Assembly (NCBI RefSeq): GCF_030247195.1
Contig: NC_080671.1
Span: 209,931,945 to 209,995,944 of the forward strand
Source of the DNA: Topomyia yanbarensis
Lineage: Eukaryota > Arthropoda > Insecta > Diptera > Culicidae
Length of the DNA stretch: 64,000 nt
Direction: 5' to 3'
Shown piece by piece: positions 11,425-22,984 of the stretch. How positions within the stretch are numbered: position 1 is the first letter of the stretch; each line of letters begins with the position of its first letter. The translations under genes and the position numbers were made by a program. The notes under the pieces were generated by a model. That model had not been told where the DNA came from and searched no databases. It saw only the letters and a program-made list of their open reading frames with translations.

Positions 11425-11794
11425 TAATAAATAAAAGTGGGCCCAAATGACTCCCCCACGCCAGAGTCAACAGTAAACGTTTTGGATGCAATGTTATGTA
11501 CTTTGACAAATTGAATTCTACTCATCAAGTACGATGTCAGCCAATTGAACAGTGGGCCGTGAATTCCAAAGTCAGATGCCACTTTCAGCACTCTATCGAT
11601 TCCAACAGCATCAAACGCCTTGCTCATATCGGTATAGATGCAATCTACCTGATATCCTCTTAAAATGTAACTTGTCACTAACGAGGCAAATTCACACAGA
11701 TTCGTTACCACTGTTTTACTTTAACCCGTTTTATTAAAAATAGATCCATTTTATTTTAAAAAACTGCATCCGAGGGGCAAGCACTAGCAGGTTT

Positions 11795-13300
11795 GAGTGC
11801 GTCGTATTGAAAATACCAAAACCGACTTTTTAACCGAGGGCTGAGATGTATACCATACCATTCTATTGAGTTCGTCGAGATCAGAAAATGACTGTTTGCG
11901 TATTTATGTGTGTGTCATGTGTCATTTAAACTCAATTTTTCTAGAGATGACTGAACCGATTTACACAAGCACAGTTTCAAATGAAAGGTATACTGCCGAT
12001 AATCGCAAGTCAGTCCCATATTCTACGAGTTTCCCTACCTACATGGAAGTTGCGGGTTGAAGAGTGAGGTCACACAGAGAATTCTTATATAAACACTAAT
12101 GATCAATCAATGTAATAATCAAAGTCATATGTGACCACATTGTCAACCTATGACGGTTTTTGATGCCCCAGGGAACTCGCCTAGTTCCTAAGCTAAGGGG
12201 CCATACACTAATTACGTAAGGGCATATGGGGGGAGGGGGAGTTTCAAAATATCTTACAAATTCTTATCTGAGGGGAAGGGTTAAAGCAAGTTTAAAAAAT
12301 TAAATCCATGAGGAAAATATTCTTTTTAAAAGGAAAGAGAACTATTTTCATTTGTACCATATAATCCTTGTAAATCAATCAATATGAGTAATTTTTTGGC
12401 TCTTGGTTGTACATTTTTCTGTTCGAGAACTGGAGTCACAATATGCCTTACAAGTTAAGAAGTGTTGATACCCTTCGTGTTGTTAGACCAACTTTGTTCT
12501 TTTCAAACATTTGATTCAAATCCGCAAGGTATCTGGAAAATGTTCTAACATGCGATTGTCAAAGATCTTGAATGTAGAATATTTCCAGAGTGTGAACTGT
12601 ATTTTAATTCAAGAAAATTCGAAGATGGTTAACTCGGAGCTATGCGTACGATAAGCGTCACAGCTGGAACTCAGAATAGATTCATGCCAGAAGAGGTTAT
12701 AAACTCTTTTAAATTCTACATCACAAGAAAATAGACTCAAAGGAAGTGGAATATAGCAAAGCAGATCATGTGGACCAAATTGGAGTCACTGAATATCTGA
12801 CAACAGTTATTCTTTCTACTGGGCGAGATTGGCATGCAATTAAAATTCTGCAGATGATTACAGTTAAATTTTGTCATGAGTTTTTTTGTAATAATTCTAT
12901 ACATATCGTTTTCGCTATAATAAATTTGATGAATTAACAATTCGATTTTTTAATTACGATAATCATGATAAGATCTTATATAGGGGGAGGGGGAGTTCAC
13001 CAAAATCTTGCGAACTCTTATCTGGGGGGAGGGGGAGGTTGAAAAGCTCTAAAAAAGCCTTACGTAATTAGTGTACGGCCCCTAATATCACATCTTTTTC
13101 TCTGCGAATTCGTGACCGTTTTTACAAAATTGATTTCAATTGAAAGATACAGTAATCCCATTGACTGCATTGAATTTAATTCGGTTCTGACTTTTGGTTC
13201 CGAAGTTTTGGGTTGGTTAGTAAGGTCACACTGGAATTTCCCATAAAAACTGTTATAATCGTAATACTTCAGAGGCTAAAACCAGAGAAGAGAAGAGCCA
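11795..13300 (-). repeat. Interspersed mosquito-type repeat, minus orientation, with nested element
   Basis: On the minus strand this matches blocks also found at 52594-53699 and 62592-63880: the border with TTTTTAACCGAGG, the CGAACTC(A)TTCGATCTCG-type block, and the AGCCTCTGAAGTATTACGAT block at 13254-13280. It is interrupted by the Harbinger-like element at 12197-13082. It has no coding capacity. Its left part is outside the tandem duplication and its right part is inside it. Confidence 0.55.
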
Positions 13301-14709
13301 CTCGAAATCAAAACTTCTCACAATTCTTTTTAAAATCACTAGCGGCAAGTGGTGTTGAAGCCCTGCAAAATACACTGTTAATCAACACATTAGTTCAAAA
13401 TTATACGACGTTACTGGTAAAAATATCTAGCAAATTCATCCCCGATAATCCGACAAGTGGTCAGAATATGTTCTTCCAAATAAAAATTGTCACGTAATAA
13501 TTAACCCATCTTTCAAACATTGACTGCGTTTTTGGGTTGCAAACGGATATTTTACTTTAAACATTAACCTATCCTTTTCCATCGAAAAATGAAAGTTTTA
13601 ATGTTGAAGTATGGAAGCATACATTAACGTTTAAACATCGAAACCTTTGACTGCACAGTTGATTCTTAGTGCACTGACCAAGAAATATTTTCAATGGATA
13701 TCTTCCCAATGGTTACTGTGTGTCCTTTCTTTTGAGAACCACCACGCAAGGACATTAAATTAAAACGCAAACAACATTTTATTAGCCAGCCATTTTCCGT
13801 TTTCCACGATTCGATATGTTTTTTGGTCCTTATAAAAGTGGAGGAAATTAGTTTATAATTATTTTCAATCTTTAATATTAAAGGCTGCTTTGTATAAATT
13901 CTCATGAGTACCTTTTTAAGGATTTAACGTCACATTTAAATTTTTACGAAATGTCACCAAGGTCTGATAGTTTTGCAATCTTGTCGCTATCTTGTTTTTT
14001 CCACAATAACCACTCAAGATGAAAAAAAAAATAAAAATACTTTCAAACAACTTTTCAGGTTCTAAAGTGGGTAAAATCTCCTAGAACACAATTAGCTGCA
14101 TAGCGGGTCTTCTAAAATAATTTTGTTCGGTGAGGTACAAGTTATTTTTTATTTTCCGGGAAATAGTATTCCGCGAAATGTTTTATCCGGGAAATGATAC
14201 CTTTGTGGATGTGGTATTCCGGGGAATGGTATTCCGGGAAATGACGTACAACCGCATGCTCACATAGCTATGCAATGCATGCATAGTACGCTGTCCCAAA
14301 AAAACGATGTTCGAAAAGTCATGGTGCTCATCCCTATAATGAAAGATAAGCATATTTTAAGCACTTTTGTAGAACAAATCAAGTTTCTAAAAAATCATCT
14401 AGAGGTTCCGCAAATGCGATGCAAAATTGTAATTTTTGAGCAAAATTGTCATATATAAGTGGTTTCCGCAATTTTTTCAAAGCCCAATTATTTTTTAAAT
14501 ATTTATTTTTCTGTGGACCTTAGCGAATAAATCCCATTTAAAAGTTTTTTACAAAAAGTGTTGATATAAATTATAGAACCTCTTAATCATAGCGAAAAAA
14601 TTTTTTTAGTGAATTTTGAAGAAAATCCACACAAAATGAAGATCAATGATTTTTTTTTCAATGAACCAAAGACATTTATTGGAAAGTACTATTCATTACA
14701 AAAATTTTC
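11973..14709. repeat. 2.74-kb tandem duplication, copy A
   Basis: This copy is nearly identical to 14717-17439 in direct orientation, at a constant offset of 2744 bp that falls to 2742 towards the end because of small indels. Only a few substitutions are seen, for example G at 12173 against A in the other copy. Seven bases (14710-14716) separate the copies. The unit contains part of an interspersed repeat, a Harbinger-like element, several CCGGGAAATG-type repeats (about 14155-14245) and an AT-rich tail related to 20640-21045. I recognise no gene in it. Confidence 0.95.
12197..13082. mobile_element. PIF/Harbinger-like non-autonomous element, copy A
   Basis: The terminal inverted repeats are GGGGCCATACACTAATTACG at the left end and its near-complement ending CGTAATTAGTGTACGGCCCC at the right. 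TAA flanks both ends (12194-12196, 13083-13085). A 3-bp TAA/TTA duplication and GG-rich ends fit PIF/Harbinger elements. A G-rich block (GGGGGAGGGGGAG) occurs just inside each end. No transposase is visible in its 886 bp. Confidence 0.7.
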
Positions 14710-14716
14710 AATTCAA

Positions 14717-17439
14717 AGTTTCAAATGAAAGGTATACTGCCGATAATCGCAAGTCAGTCCCATATTCTACGAGTTTCCCTACCTACATGGAAGTTGCGGG
14801 TTGAAGAGTGCGGTCACACAGAGAATTCTTATATAAACACTAATGATCAATCAATGTAATAATCAAAGTCATATGTGACCACATTGTCAACCTATGACGG
14901 TTTTTGATGCCCCAAGGAACTCGCCTAGTTCCTAAGCTAAGGGGCCATACACTAATTACGTAAGGGCATATGGGGGGAGGGGGAGTTTCAAAATATCTTA
15001 CAAATTCTTATCTGAGGGGAAGGGTTAAAGCAAGTTTAAAAAATTAAATCCATGAGGAAAATATTCTTTTTAAAAGGAAAGGGAACTATTTTCATTTGTA
15101 CCATATAATCCTTGTAAATCAATCAATATGAGTAATTTTTTGGCTCTTGGTTGTACATTTTTCTGTTCGAGAACTGGAGTCACAATATGCCTTACAAGTT
15201 AAGAAGTGTTGATACCCTTCGTGTTGTTAGACCAACTTTGTTCTTTTCAAACATTTGATTCAAATCCGCAAGGTATCTGGAAAATGTTCTAACATGCGAT
15301 TGTCAAAGATCTTGAATGTAGAATATTTCCAGAGTGTGAACTGTATTTTAATTCAAGAAAATTCGAAGATGGTTAACTCGGAGCTATGCGTACGATAAGC
15401 GTCACAGCTGGAACTCAGAATAGATTCATGCCAGAAGAGGTTATAAACTCTTTTAAATTCTACATCACAAGAAAATAGACTCAAAGGAAGTGGAATATAG
15501 CAAAGCAGATCATGTGGACCAAATTGGAGTCACTGAATATCTGACAACAGTTATTCTTTCTACTGGGCGAGATTGGCATGCAATTAAAATTCTGCAGATG
15601 ATTACAGTTAAATTTTGTCATGAGTTTTTTTGTAATAATTCTATACATATCGTTTTCGCTATAATAAATTTGATGAATTAACAATTCGATTTTTTAATTA
15701 CGATAATCATGATAAGATCTTATATAGGGGGAGGGGGAGTTCACCAAAATCTTGCGAACTCTTATCTGGGGGGAGGGGGAGGTTGAAAAGCTCTAAAAAA
15801 GCCTTACGTAATTAGTGTACGGCCCCTAATATCACATCTTTTTCTCTGCGAATTCGTGACCGTTTTTACAAAATTGATTTCAATTGAAAGATACAGTAAT
15901 CCCATTGACTGCATTGAATTTAATTCGGTTCTGACTTTTGGTTCCGAAGTTTTGGGTTGGTTAGTAAGGTCACACTGGAATTTCCCATAAAAACTGTTAT
16001 AATCGTAATACTTCAGAGGCTAAAACCAGAGAAGAGAAGAGCCACTCGAAATCAAAACTTCTCACAATTCTTTTTAAAATCACTAGCGGCAAGTGGTGTT
16101 GAAGCCCTGCAAAATACACTGTTAATCAACACATTAGTTCAAAATTATACGACGTTACTGGTAAAAATATCTAGCAAATTCATCCCCGATAATCCGACAA
16201 GTGGTCAGAATATGTTCTTCCAAATAAAAATTGTCACGTAATAATTAACCCATCTTTCAAACATTGACTGCGTTTTTGGGTTGCAAACGGATATTTTACT
16301 TTAAACATTAACCTATCCTTTTCCATCGAAAAATGAAAGTTTTAATGTTGAAGTATGGAAGCATACATTAACGTTTAAACATCGAAACCTTTGACTGCAC
16401 AGTTGATTCTTAGTGCACTGACCAAGAAATATTTTCAATAGATATCTTCCCAATGGTTACTGTGTGTCCTTTCTTTTGAGAACCACCACGCAAGGACATT
16501 AAATTAAAACGCAAACAACATTTTATTAGCCAGCCATTTTCCTTTTCCAGGATTCGATATGTTTTTTGGTCCTTATAAAAGTGGAGGAAATTAGTTTATA
16601 ATTATTTTCAATCTTTAATATTAAAGGCTGCTTTGTATAAATTCTCATGAGTACCTTTTTAAGGATTTAACGTCACATTTAAATTTTTACGAAATGTCAC
16701 CAAGGTCTGATAGTTTTGCAATCTTGTCGCTATCTTGTTTTTTCCACAATAACCACTCAAGATGAAAAAAAAATAAAAATACTTTCAAACAACTTTTCAG
16801 GTTCTAAAGTGGGTAAAATCTCCTAGAACACAATTAGCTGCATAGCGGGTCTTCTAAAATAATTTTGTTCGGTGAGGTACAAGTTATTTTTTATTTTCCG
16901 GGAAATAGTATTCCGCGAAATGTTTTATCCGGGAAATGATACCTTTGTGGATGTGGAATTCCGGGGAATGGTATTCCGGGAAATGACGTACAACCGCATG
17001 CTCACATAGCTATGCAATGCATGCATAGTACGCTGTCCCAAAAAAACGATGTTCGAAAAGTCATGGTGCTCAACCCTATAATGAAAGATAAGCATATTTT
17101 AAGCACTTTTGTAGAACAAATCAAGTTTCTAAAAAATCATCTAGAGGTTCCGCAAATGCGATGCAAAATTGTAATTTTTGAGCAAAATTGTCATATATAA
17201 GTGGTTTCCGCAATTTTTTCAAAGCCCAATTATTTTTTAAATATTTATTTTTCTGTGGACCTTAGAGAATAAATCCCATTTAAAAGTTTTTTACAAAAAG
17301 TGTTGATATAAATTATAGAACCTCTTAATCATAGCGAAAAAAATTTTGAAGAAAATCCACACAAAATGAAGATCAATGATTTTTTTTTCAATGAACCAAA
17401 GACATTTATTGGAAAGTACTATTCATTACAAAAATTTTC
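14717..17439. repeat. 2.74-kb tandem duplication, copy B
   Basis: This is the second copy of the unit at 11973-14709. It is slightly shorter, mainly because a stretch around 14598-14612 of copy A is missing at about 17341. The right end is sharp: both copies share the sequence through ATTTTC, and then copy B continues into unique sequence at 17440. Confidence 0.95.
14941..15826. mobile_element. PIF/Harbinger-like non-autonomous element, copy B
   Basis: This is identical in structure to 12197-13082, with TAA flanks at 14938-14940 and 15827-15829. It arose by the segmental duplication and not by a separate insertion, because the flanks match too. Confidence 0.7.
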
Positions 17440-19926
17440 GTGAACAAACGTTGTGAAAATTCGGTCGAGGGGCTGAGATATAGCATTTTTAGTGAATGCT
17501 TTCATACCATGAGACTTTGCTACATTTTTTTAATTGAGCAATTTCGCAACCGTAACTTGACCAGTGTAGGCATATTGGGTGTCAAATAAAAAGGATTTTT
17601 CTCTATCTTGCAAAACTATTCCATGTGTGGAAATTATCATCTTATTCTAAGGTAGTTATTGAGAGATTTATGGGATTGTGCATGATCAAAAACTTTTTCG
17701 AATAAGCGGTGATAACACCAATCATGCTATAACCTATGTAATATTCACGATTTATTAGATTTATTTATTAATGTGAATGTATGCTAAGTCTTGTAATAAA
17801 ACACTCAAATTGAAACCATTTCATATGTTATCGAATAAATATGGCATGATCAAAGTTTTAGAAGTTTAAGTTTTAGAAGTCAGTAATAATTCGTTCCTAT
17901 CCGTGTCATTTTTAGAGCCATCTCGTAGAATTCTCCACATAAAGCTACTGTTATTTCAGTACGATCATTATTGTCATTTAAGGTTGAAGGAAAAATACAC
18001 GAATATTGAAAACGAAAATATCAGTTTATTTCCCCGTCGATTTTCGTCAAACGCAATGGAGAAAATTGCTTATCTCGTTGTAAATTTTTGTACCAGTTTC
18101 AGTTTAAGATTTCCGAACAAACTTTGACGTGCCTGAAACGATTCATTGCAGTCCACGCTGATTGATCTATGTTAAAGGCAAATCCAGTTGTATCGGGATA
18201 TTGGAATATATTTTGGGCAACGTACAGAGATTCGAACTGTTTTATTCTGATCAAGAATTTCCCAGTACTTTTCTTTTTCAAGTTCTTAACCATTGCGCAA
18301 TTAATTTTATCATGGATGTCTGATTAGAGCTAAATATTTTCAACCCACGATACCAGATTATGTCATCCAAACCTAACTCCAATATTTCTATACAACTTGT
18401 CTTTAGCACAGATCAATCAGCACGGATTATCAAGAATCCTTTTAAGCAAAGTTTGCTCGGAAATCTTTAGTATGCTCGGAAAATATTTCAGTAATTAATG
18501 AACTATAGAACTTTAGCTTCATGTGAAGAATTCAACAAAGATGGCCCAAAGAATGGTATTGATAAAAACGAGTTATTACTATCGCCAAAAACAGAAAGGG
18601 CCAAAATAAATCTTCTAAAGCTTCAATCAAGCCATATGTATTCGATAACATATATAACATAACATCTCTTATATAGGGTCCCTTTTATAAGGTAATATCA
18701 TATTGTGAGTTTGTCTTTTGAAGAATTACAAGACTGTAGATGTAAAATAATCCTTATTATCAACTTACAAAATTTTTATTAATGATTATGTGCGTCCAGT
18801 TGCATCACGGAGTGCCGAAAGTTTTTCAGTACCACATTAAAATTTCGTTTTTTAAAATCGTTCGATTTTTTTTTTTGGTAAATCATGTATTGGTTGAGTA
18901 GCTGGGACCTTTTAGAAGGTATTCTGATCATGAGCACGGTCATCCATAATTTCAGAGGAAAATGCCGTCGTGCGGCATTTCTCCCATACAATTGGGAGAG
19001 ATGCCGCATTAAAATTGCGGGTGAGATGCCGCACTCGATGGCGGAGGATACGTAGCTAAAATGTATTTTTTTCACCTCGAAATGTCATTAAATGATCATT
19101 TGCGTCAGGTATAGATTATTAATAAGGTATATCCACAAACTAACGGACCTAACACAGTGGCATATAGGAATATGAGTCTATTTATCTATATATTTGAACG
19201 AGTGATATGTATCTAAGTATTAGTTTCTTCGGTTTATTCTTTGAAGTTTCAGGCACTAATTTTAGTAAACGCATTGATTTGTAGTGATGTTAATCTTGGG
19301 ATAAAAATGAAAATTTCGACGAATTGATGCTTTTTAAAACGAATCTTTCAAGAACAAACCAAAGTTATATAAATACGTTGTTGAAGGAACCCCTACCAAT
19401 ATATCGCTCGTACAAACATATAAATAAACAGTACCCTTAATTAAGTTACTCCCACTTAACCGTTACACAAGGTTGCAAAAATAAAATATTTTTAAAATGT
19501 TGAATAAGAAAATGTTTCTAGAAATGGTATTACCCCCTTAAGAAAAATAAAGGTGCTGGCCGATTTATAGGTGTAATCAAACTTCATGAACTCAAAAACA
19601 TCAATGATAGCTAAAAATACTTTTGTTCACCATTTTTCAGTTTGTGACCATGGTGCACCCGCACATGCAGCTTCTCTCCCGCAATGACCTTTTTTTAAAA
19701 ATGTTCATGGAAATTTGATGAATTTTTTTTCATGAAAAAACCAGTTCACAGTATTCTCGAAACTTGTCGCAATTGATAAAAATGATTTTATCAAATATTG
19801 AATGGTTTACTTCGAAGCAGGATCGATTTTAAGAAATGTGCGGCATCTCTCCCCAAATTACCCTAGTACTTTCCAATACATGCCACAGTGGTCCCAAAGA
19901 GCAAAAAAGGGTTTTTTTTAGATTGC
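17440..19926. other. Gene-free AT-rich sequence
   Basis: There is no supportable gene. A short block with GCGGCAT and TCTCCC words occurs in both orientations at 18960-19035, and again at 19670-19690 and 19845-19858, suggesting remnants of a repeat with those words near its ends. From 19887 the word CACAGTGGTCC marks the border of the foldback sequence that follows. Confidence 0.45.
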
Positions 19927-20639
19927 TTCAAAACGGTTGACTTTAGCAATATGGTGTCTTTGAGAAAGTTTCTTGGAGTAGAACTCCCCTTCTTTCTATC
20001 TTATCGGATTGGTGATTAATCCCCCTAATAGTGAGTTACGAAATTTATTTTCTTCAATAATTTAGATAGACAAATACTTACTTCAGCAAAGTTGTAGAGA
20101 AACTCGTTACAAACATTTTACCTGAAGACTTTAATTCTCTATCTTTTAAGCTTTTTGAGATATGGGACATTATTTGTAAAAGGCCCCTTAAAAACAGTTT
20201 TTTCATCATAAGTTTTCTTCTAGATTTTTTCCATTATGTAAATGTTCTAGAACATTGTTTGGACTTTTAAACTGCATTACTTTGCTGCAGACGGAAACGT
20301 GCTTTCGCTAGTATGTGTGGAGATATTCACGTTTTTGGATTGAAAATAGCTTTTTTTCCAATGCCGATAACTTTTAAACGGGCAAACCACTTTGTTAACA
20401 AATTAAAGTGCAAGAAAAACACAACAAATGCTGGAAAAATCAGATCTCCCCAAGGCGGCCCTCTATGGAAATACTAGAGCTAGAAGTAAGTATTTGTCTA
20501 TCTGAATTATTGCAGAAAATAAATTTCGTAACTCACTATTAGGGGGATTAATCATCAATCCGATAAAATAGAAAGAAGGGGAGTTCTACTCCAAGAAACT
20601 TTCTCAAAGACGCCATATTGCTAAAGTCAACCGTTTTGA
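19927..20639. repeat. Foldback repeat with ~156-bp inverted arms
   Basis: 19927-20083 and 20484-20639 are imperfect reverse complements of each other; both contain GTGAGTTACGAAATTTATTT or its complement. They are separated by about 400 bp of AT-rich sequence. A third, direct copy of the left arm lies at 28536-28800. The CACAGTGGTCC word at 19887 also borders the big palindrome at 29991, so these may be relatives. There is no coding capacity. Confidence 0.7.
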
Positions 20640-21045
20640 CGCATGCATTTGATTTATTGAAAAAAAAAATATTGATCTTCGTTTTGTGTGGATTTTCTTC
20701 AAAATTAACTAAAGAAATATTTTTTTGGTCATGATTAAGAGGTTCTATAATTAATATAAGCACTTTTTGTTAAAAGCTTTTAAATGGGATTTATTCTCTA
20801 AGGTCCACAGAAAAATAAAAAAAAATATTTTAAAAATAATTGGACTTTGAAAAAATTGTAAAAACCATTTATATACGACAATTTTGCTCAAAAATTACCA
20901 TTTTTCATCAATCGCATTTGCGGAACCTCTAGATGATTTTTTAGAAACTTGATTTGTTCTACAAAAGCGCTTAAAATATGCTTATCTTTCACTATAGGGT
21001 TGAGCACCATGATTTTTCGAACATCGATTTTTTCTGGGACAACCT
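20640..21045 (-). repeat. Inverted copy of the end of the tandem-duplicated unit
   Basis: Read on the minus strand, this matches 14270-14690 (and 17012-17420), for example CCGCAAATGCGAT and CTAGAGGTTCCGC blocks in matching order. It therefore belongs to a dispersed repeat family that predates the 2.74-kb duplication. Divergence from those copies is clearly greater than between copies A and B. Confidence 0.7.
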
Positions 21046-22592
21046 AATGCACAGGCCGTTTTTATAGCATGCGAAGCGTTCGGATAGATTTCGTTCTAAG
21101 TCGATAAATGTCGATAGAACTAGAACCGCACATGTTAGATAGGAAGAAGTAAAGGGGGAAAGGAAAGTGAAGTAAGAGAAGTAGGTCAAGCAACGAAATG
21201 AATACCGTCCGTAAATAAAAATCTGTTTTTGTAATTGATGTAAAATGTGTATAATGAGTGTATTTTTGTAGTTAGTTTTCCCCCGCAATGATTGACTCGG
21301 TTTGAAAGGAGTTTCACATTGTTCCTTCAGTAGTTTCTAGTTTCCTTATTCTTTTTTTTATCCCAACCCACTGAGACGACCAAAATTCAAAATCGTTCAA
21401 CACGGGTCCAACAATGGACGTTTGTTGAACGGTTATTTGGACGTTGTCCAAATTGGTCCAACGAACGTCCTTCATTGGACGATTTTGAAACCAACCGTTC
21501 TTAGAGAGAAGTCTTGGGTTGCTTGGGAACCTCAACCCTTTCCACTTCCACTCCTGAAACGTAACAGGGCAGTTTGAATTTTGGAATTGTACCTGTGATG
21601 AGACACGTGAGTGGTGGTATTTCTTGACTGGCCGAACGACGGGATTCTCCTAGTTTTCTTTTCAGCGCTATTCGGTCCGAGTCGAAGTCACTGGATGGTT
21701 ATCCAGGTCTGCCAAATCGTTCATTGATATTTTCGGGTTCTTTTACGAGAATCCGCCCTGAGGTTTTGACTCTTGCCGGGCAAATGCAACGTGACAAGCG
21801 GTCCTCTTCGGAGGTGGTGCCTAAATCGCTTGTTTGAGTTCCCTGGGGAACAATTTCGCAGACCAGAACCGCTAGTGCGTCTTCCACGCACTACAAACTC
21901 AAACGAAAAAAAATGGGCGTTTCTTAAAAAATGGTTTTATTTACATAACTTCTGCAGATTTGATTTTCTACTAAGATGACTTTAGCAATTCTTTTAGATA
22001 TTTCAAAGGAGAACAATTTGTCTCAATATACTGAACCTCTAGCTTAGTTCGTTAGAAAGCTATATATTAGCTAAATTGTAAGATATACAAAAATATCGTA
22101 TCTGTCATTTTTGAATAATCTGTACTGCAAAGCATGTTATTTAATATGACAGCAACGGTATTTAATATTAGGTGCCATAATCAAATATTATGCTACTTAA
22201 AAGTATGTATGTAAAAGTAATGTAAAAGTTCTCATAACTTTGAAACGAAAAAAGGTTAGTACAAAAATAATCTTCAAGTTGTCCAAAGGATACTTTAGTG
22301 TAAAATAAAAGTTTCAAAAGTTGTAGAAATAAAAAACGTTTTTAAGAAACACCCTGAAGCTTAAATTTGTACCTATTGTAAAGCAAAGTTATTTAGTTTT
22401 AGTTAAAATTCCTGCTAAATTTACATTCTGGACCACTGTGCAGTGTTTATAGCGCACTGTTATTTGGGGTAGTGGCGCATGATATTGATAATATTAGACA
22501 GTGAAATTGCATGTGCATTAAAATTGCACGAGTTCAATTGTTTAAAAACGATTAGAAGAACACATTCATAATTTAGAATTTTATTCACGTAC
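21046..22592. other. Gene-free sequence between repeat and homer exons
   Basis: I see no exon. An imperfect inverted repeat lies at about 21382-21491 (AACAATGGACG and complements). 21500-21900 is more GC-rich and keeps minus-strand frames open, but I recognise no domain. 22300-22440 ends with GGACCACTGTGC, the border word of the foldback family. It is expected to be homer intron. Confidence 0.45.
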
Positions 22593-22671
22593 CTGTAGAG
22601 CGCTCGTCAAGCGAATGTTGTTACTTTTCAGGGTAGCTAACTCTATTTCCCACTTTTTGGCATTAGCGGAG
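22593..22671 (-). CDS. homer: homer exon: start of C-terminal coiled coil
   Basis: This 79-bp exon starts one base into a serine codon (phase 2) and encodes SANAKKWEIELATLKSNN followed by IRLTSALQ, the beginning of the Homer coiled coil that drives self-assembly. It is flanked by an acceptor (TTTAAACAG) at 22672-22680 and a donor (GTACGT) ending at 22587. The sequence matches the insect Homer family very closely as I know it. The following exon(s), which should encode the rest of the coiled coil, were not found at lower coordinates and are probably outside the window. Confidence 0.92.
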
Positions 22672-22736
22672 CTGTTTAAAGTGAACAAAATCATTACATC
22701 CCAATAACTGTCGAAAAGTAATTTACAAAAACTTGC
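22672..22736 (-). other. homer: 65-bp homer intron with GC-AG splice sites
   Basis: The upstream exon ends CACAAAG and the intron starts GCAAGT, ending AAACAG. The reading frame (ALAQ, then S split by the intron, then SANAKKW) only works with this GC donor. Every other part of the donor fits the strong consensus AG|GCAAGT that GC-AG introns normally have. Confidence 0.85.
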
Positions 22737-22921
22737 CTTTGTGCCAGAGCCAGTTTTAATCGTTCATTTTCATATTTCAGTTGCTGCTCAGCGGTTGAAG
22801 TAGTCATGCCATCACTGGATGAAGAGTTTATAGATATTTGCTTTAAATCTGTACTGAGCGGATTGGCATTGTTGAGAGCATCGTTAGTCGTAGGATGAGA
22901 TGGGCTATCCGTTTTGGTAGT
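22737..22921 (-). CDS. homer: homer exon: linker into coiled coil
   Basis: This 185-bp exon is in phase 0 at its start and phase 2 at its end. It encodes a Ser/Thr/Asn-rich linker (TTKTDSPSHPTTNDALNN), then TAEQQLKYENERLKLALAQ, where the leucine/glutamate-rich heptads begin. The acceptor is TTTCAG and the donor is the GC type described at 22672-22736. A continuous reading frame runs through the preceding 63-bp intron by chance, because that intron is a multiple of three and stop-free. The sudden hydrophobic stretch there (VCSLISVISRFFRAIIIEIF) argues it is not coding. Confidence 0.93.
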
Positions 22922-22984
22922 CTGAAAGATTTCTATAATTATTGCTCGAAAGAAACGAGATATAACTGAGATCAGTGAACATAC

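Larger units (their letters stand above)
4505..11735 (-). mobile_element. Old Jockey/CR1-like non-LTR retrotransposon, interrupted three times
   Basis: Reverse transcriptase sequence reads on the minus strand in three blocks that join in order. 11735-11425 carries motif A (YTDMSKAFD). 11162-10458 carries a YADD motif and the following palm and thumb. 4946-4505 carries the C-terminal region. Three insertions separate the blocks: a Helitron-like element (11203-11424), a MITE (10853-11105) and a complete R1-like element (4947-10457). Endonuclease and ORF1 are absent, so the copy is 5'-truncated near 11735, in the RT palm. It has frameshifts and is surely dead. The family is assigned from motif style, and the exact clade is uncertain. 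Confidence 0.8.
10458..11735 (-). pseudogene. Reverse-transcriptase fragment (palm) of the interrupted Jockey/CR1-like element
   Basis: On the minus strand, 11711-11425 gives YTDMSKAF (motif A) and the following helix region, ending at a degenerate GPTFIYY where GPLLFI is usual. After the Helitron-like insert the frame resumes with LPQLITNAIIL. The MITE at 10853-11105 then cuts the codons of YADDVKIF. Below it the frame continues with NPGKCSVMTFSRK, DLGKTFDRSLSFNTHIDQV and LVRSKLDFASVV, ending at the R1-like junction. Frameshifts are present. Confidence 0.75.

Noticed and set aside
12737..13497. Frames duplicated exactly at 15481-16241
   Set aside because: They are copied by the 2.74-kb tandem duplication and cover a Harbinger-like element and an interspersed repeat. 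Conservation reflects recent duplication, not selection.
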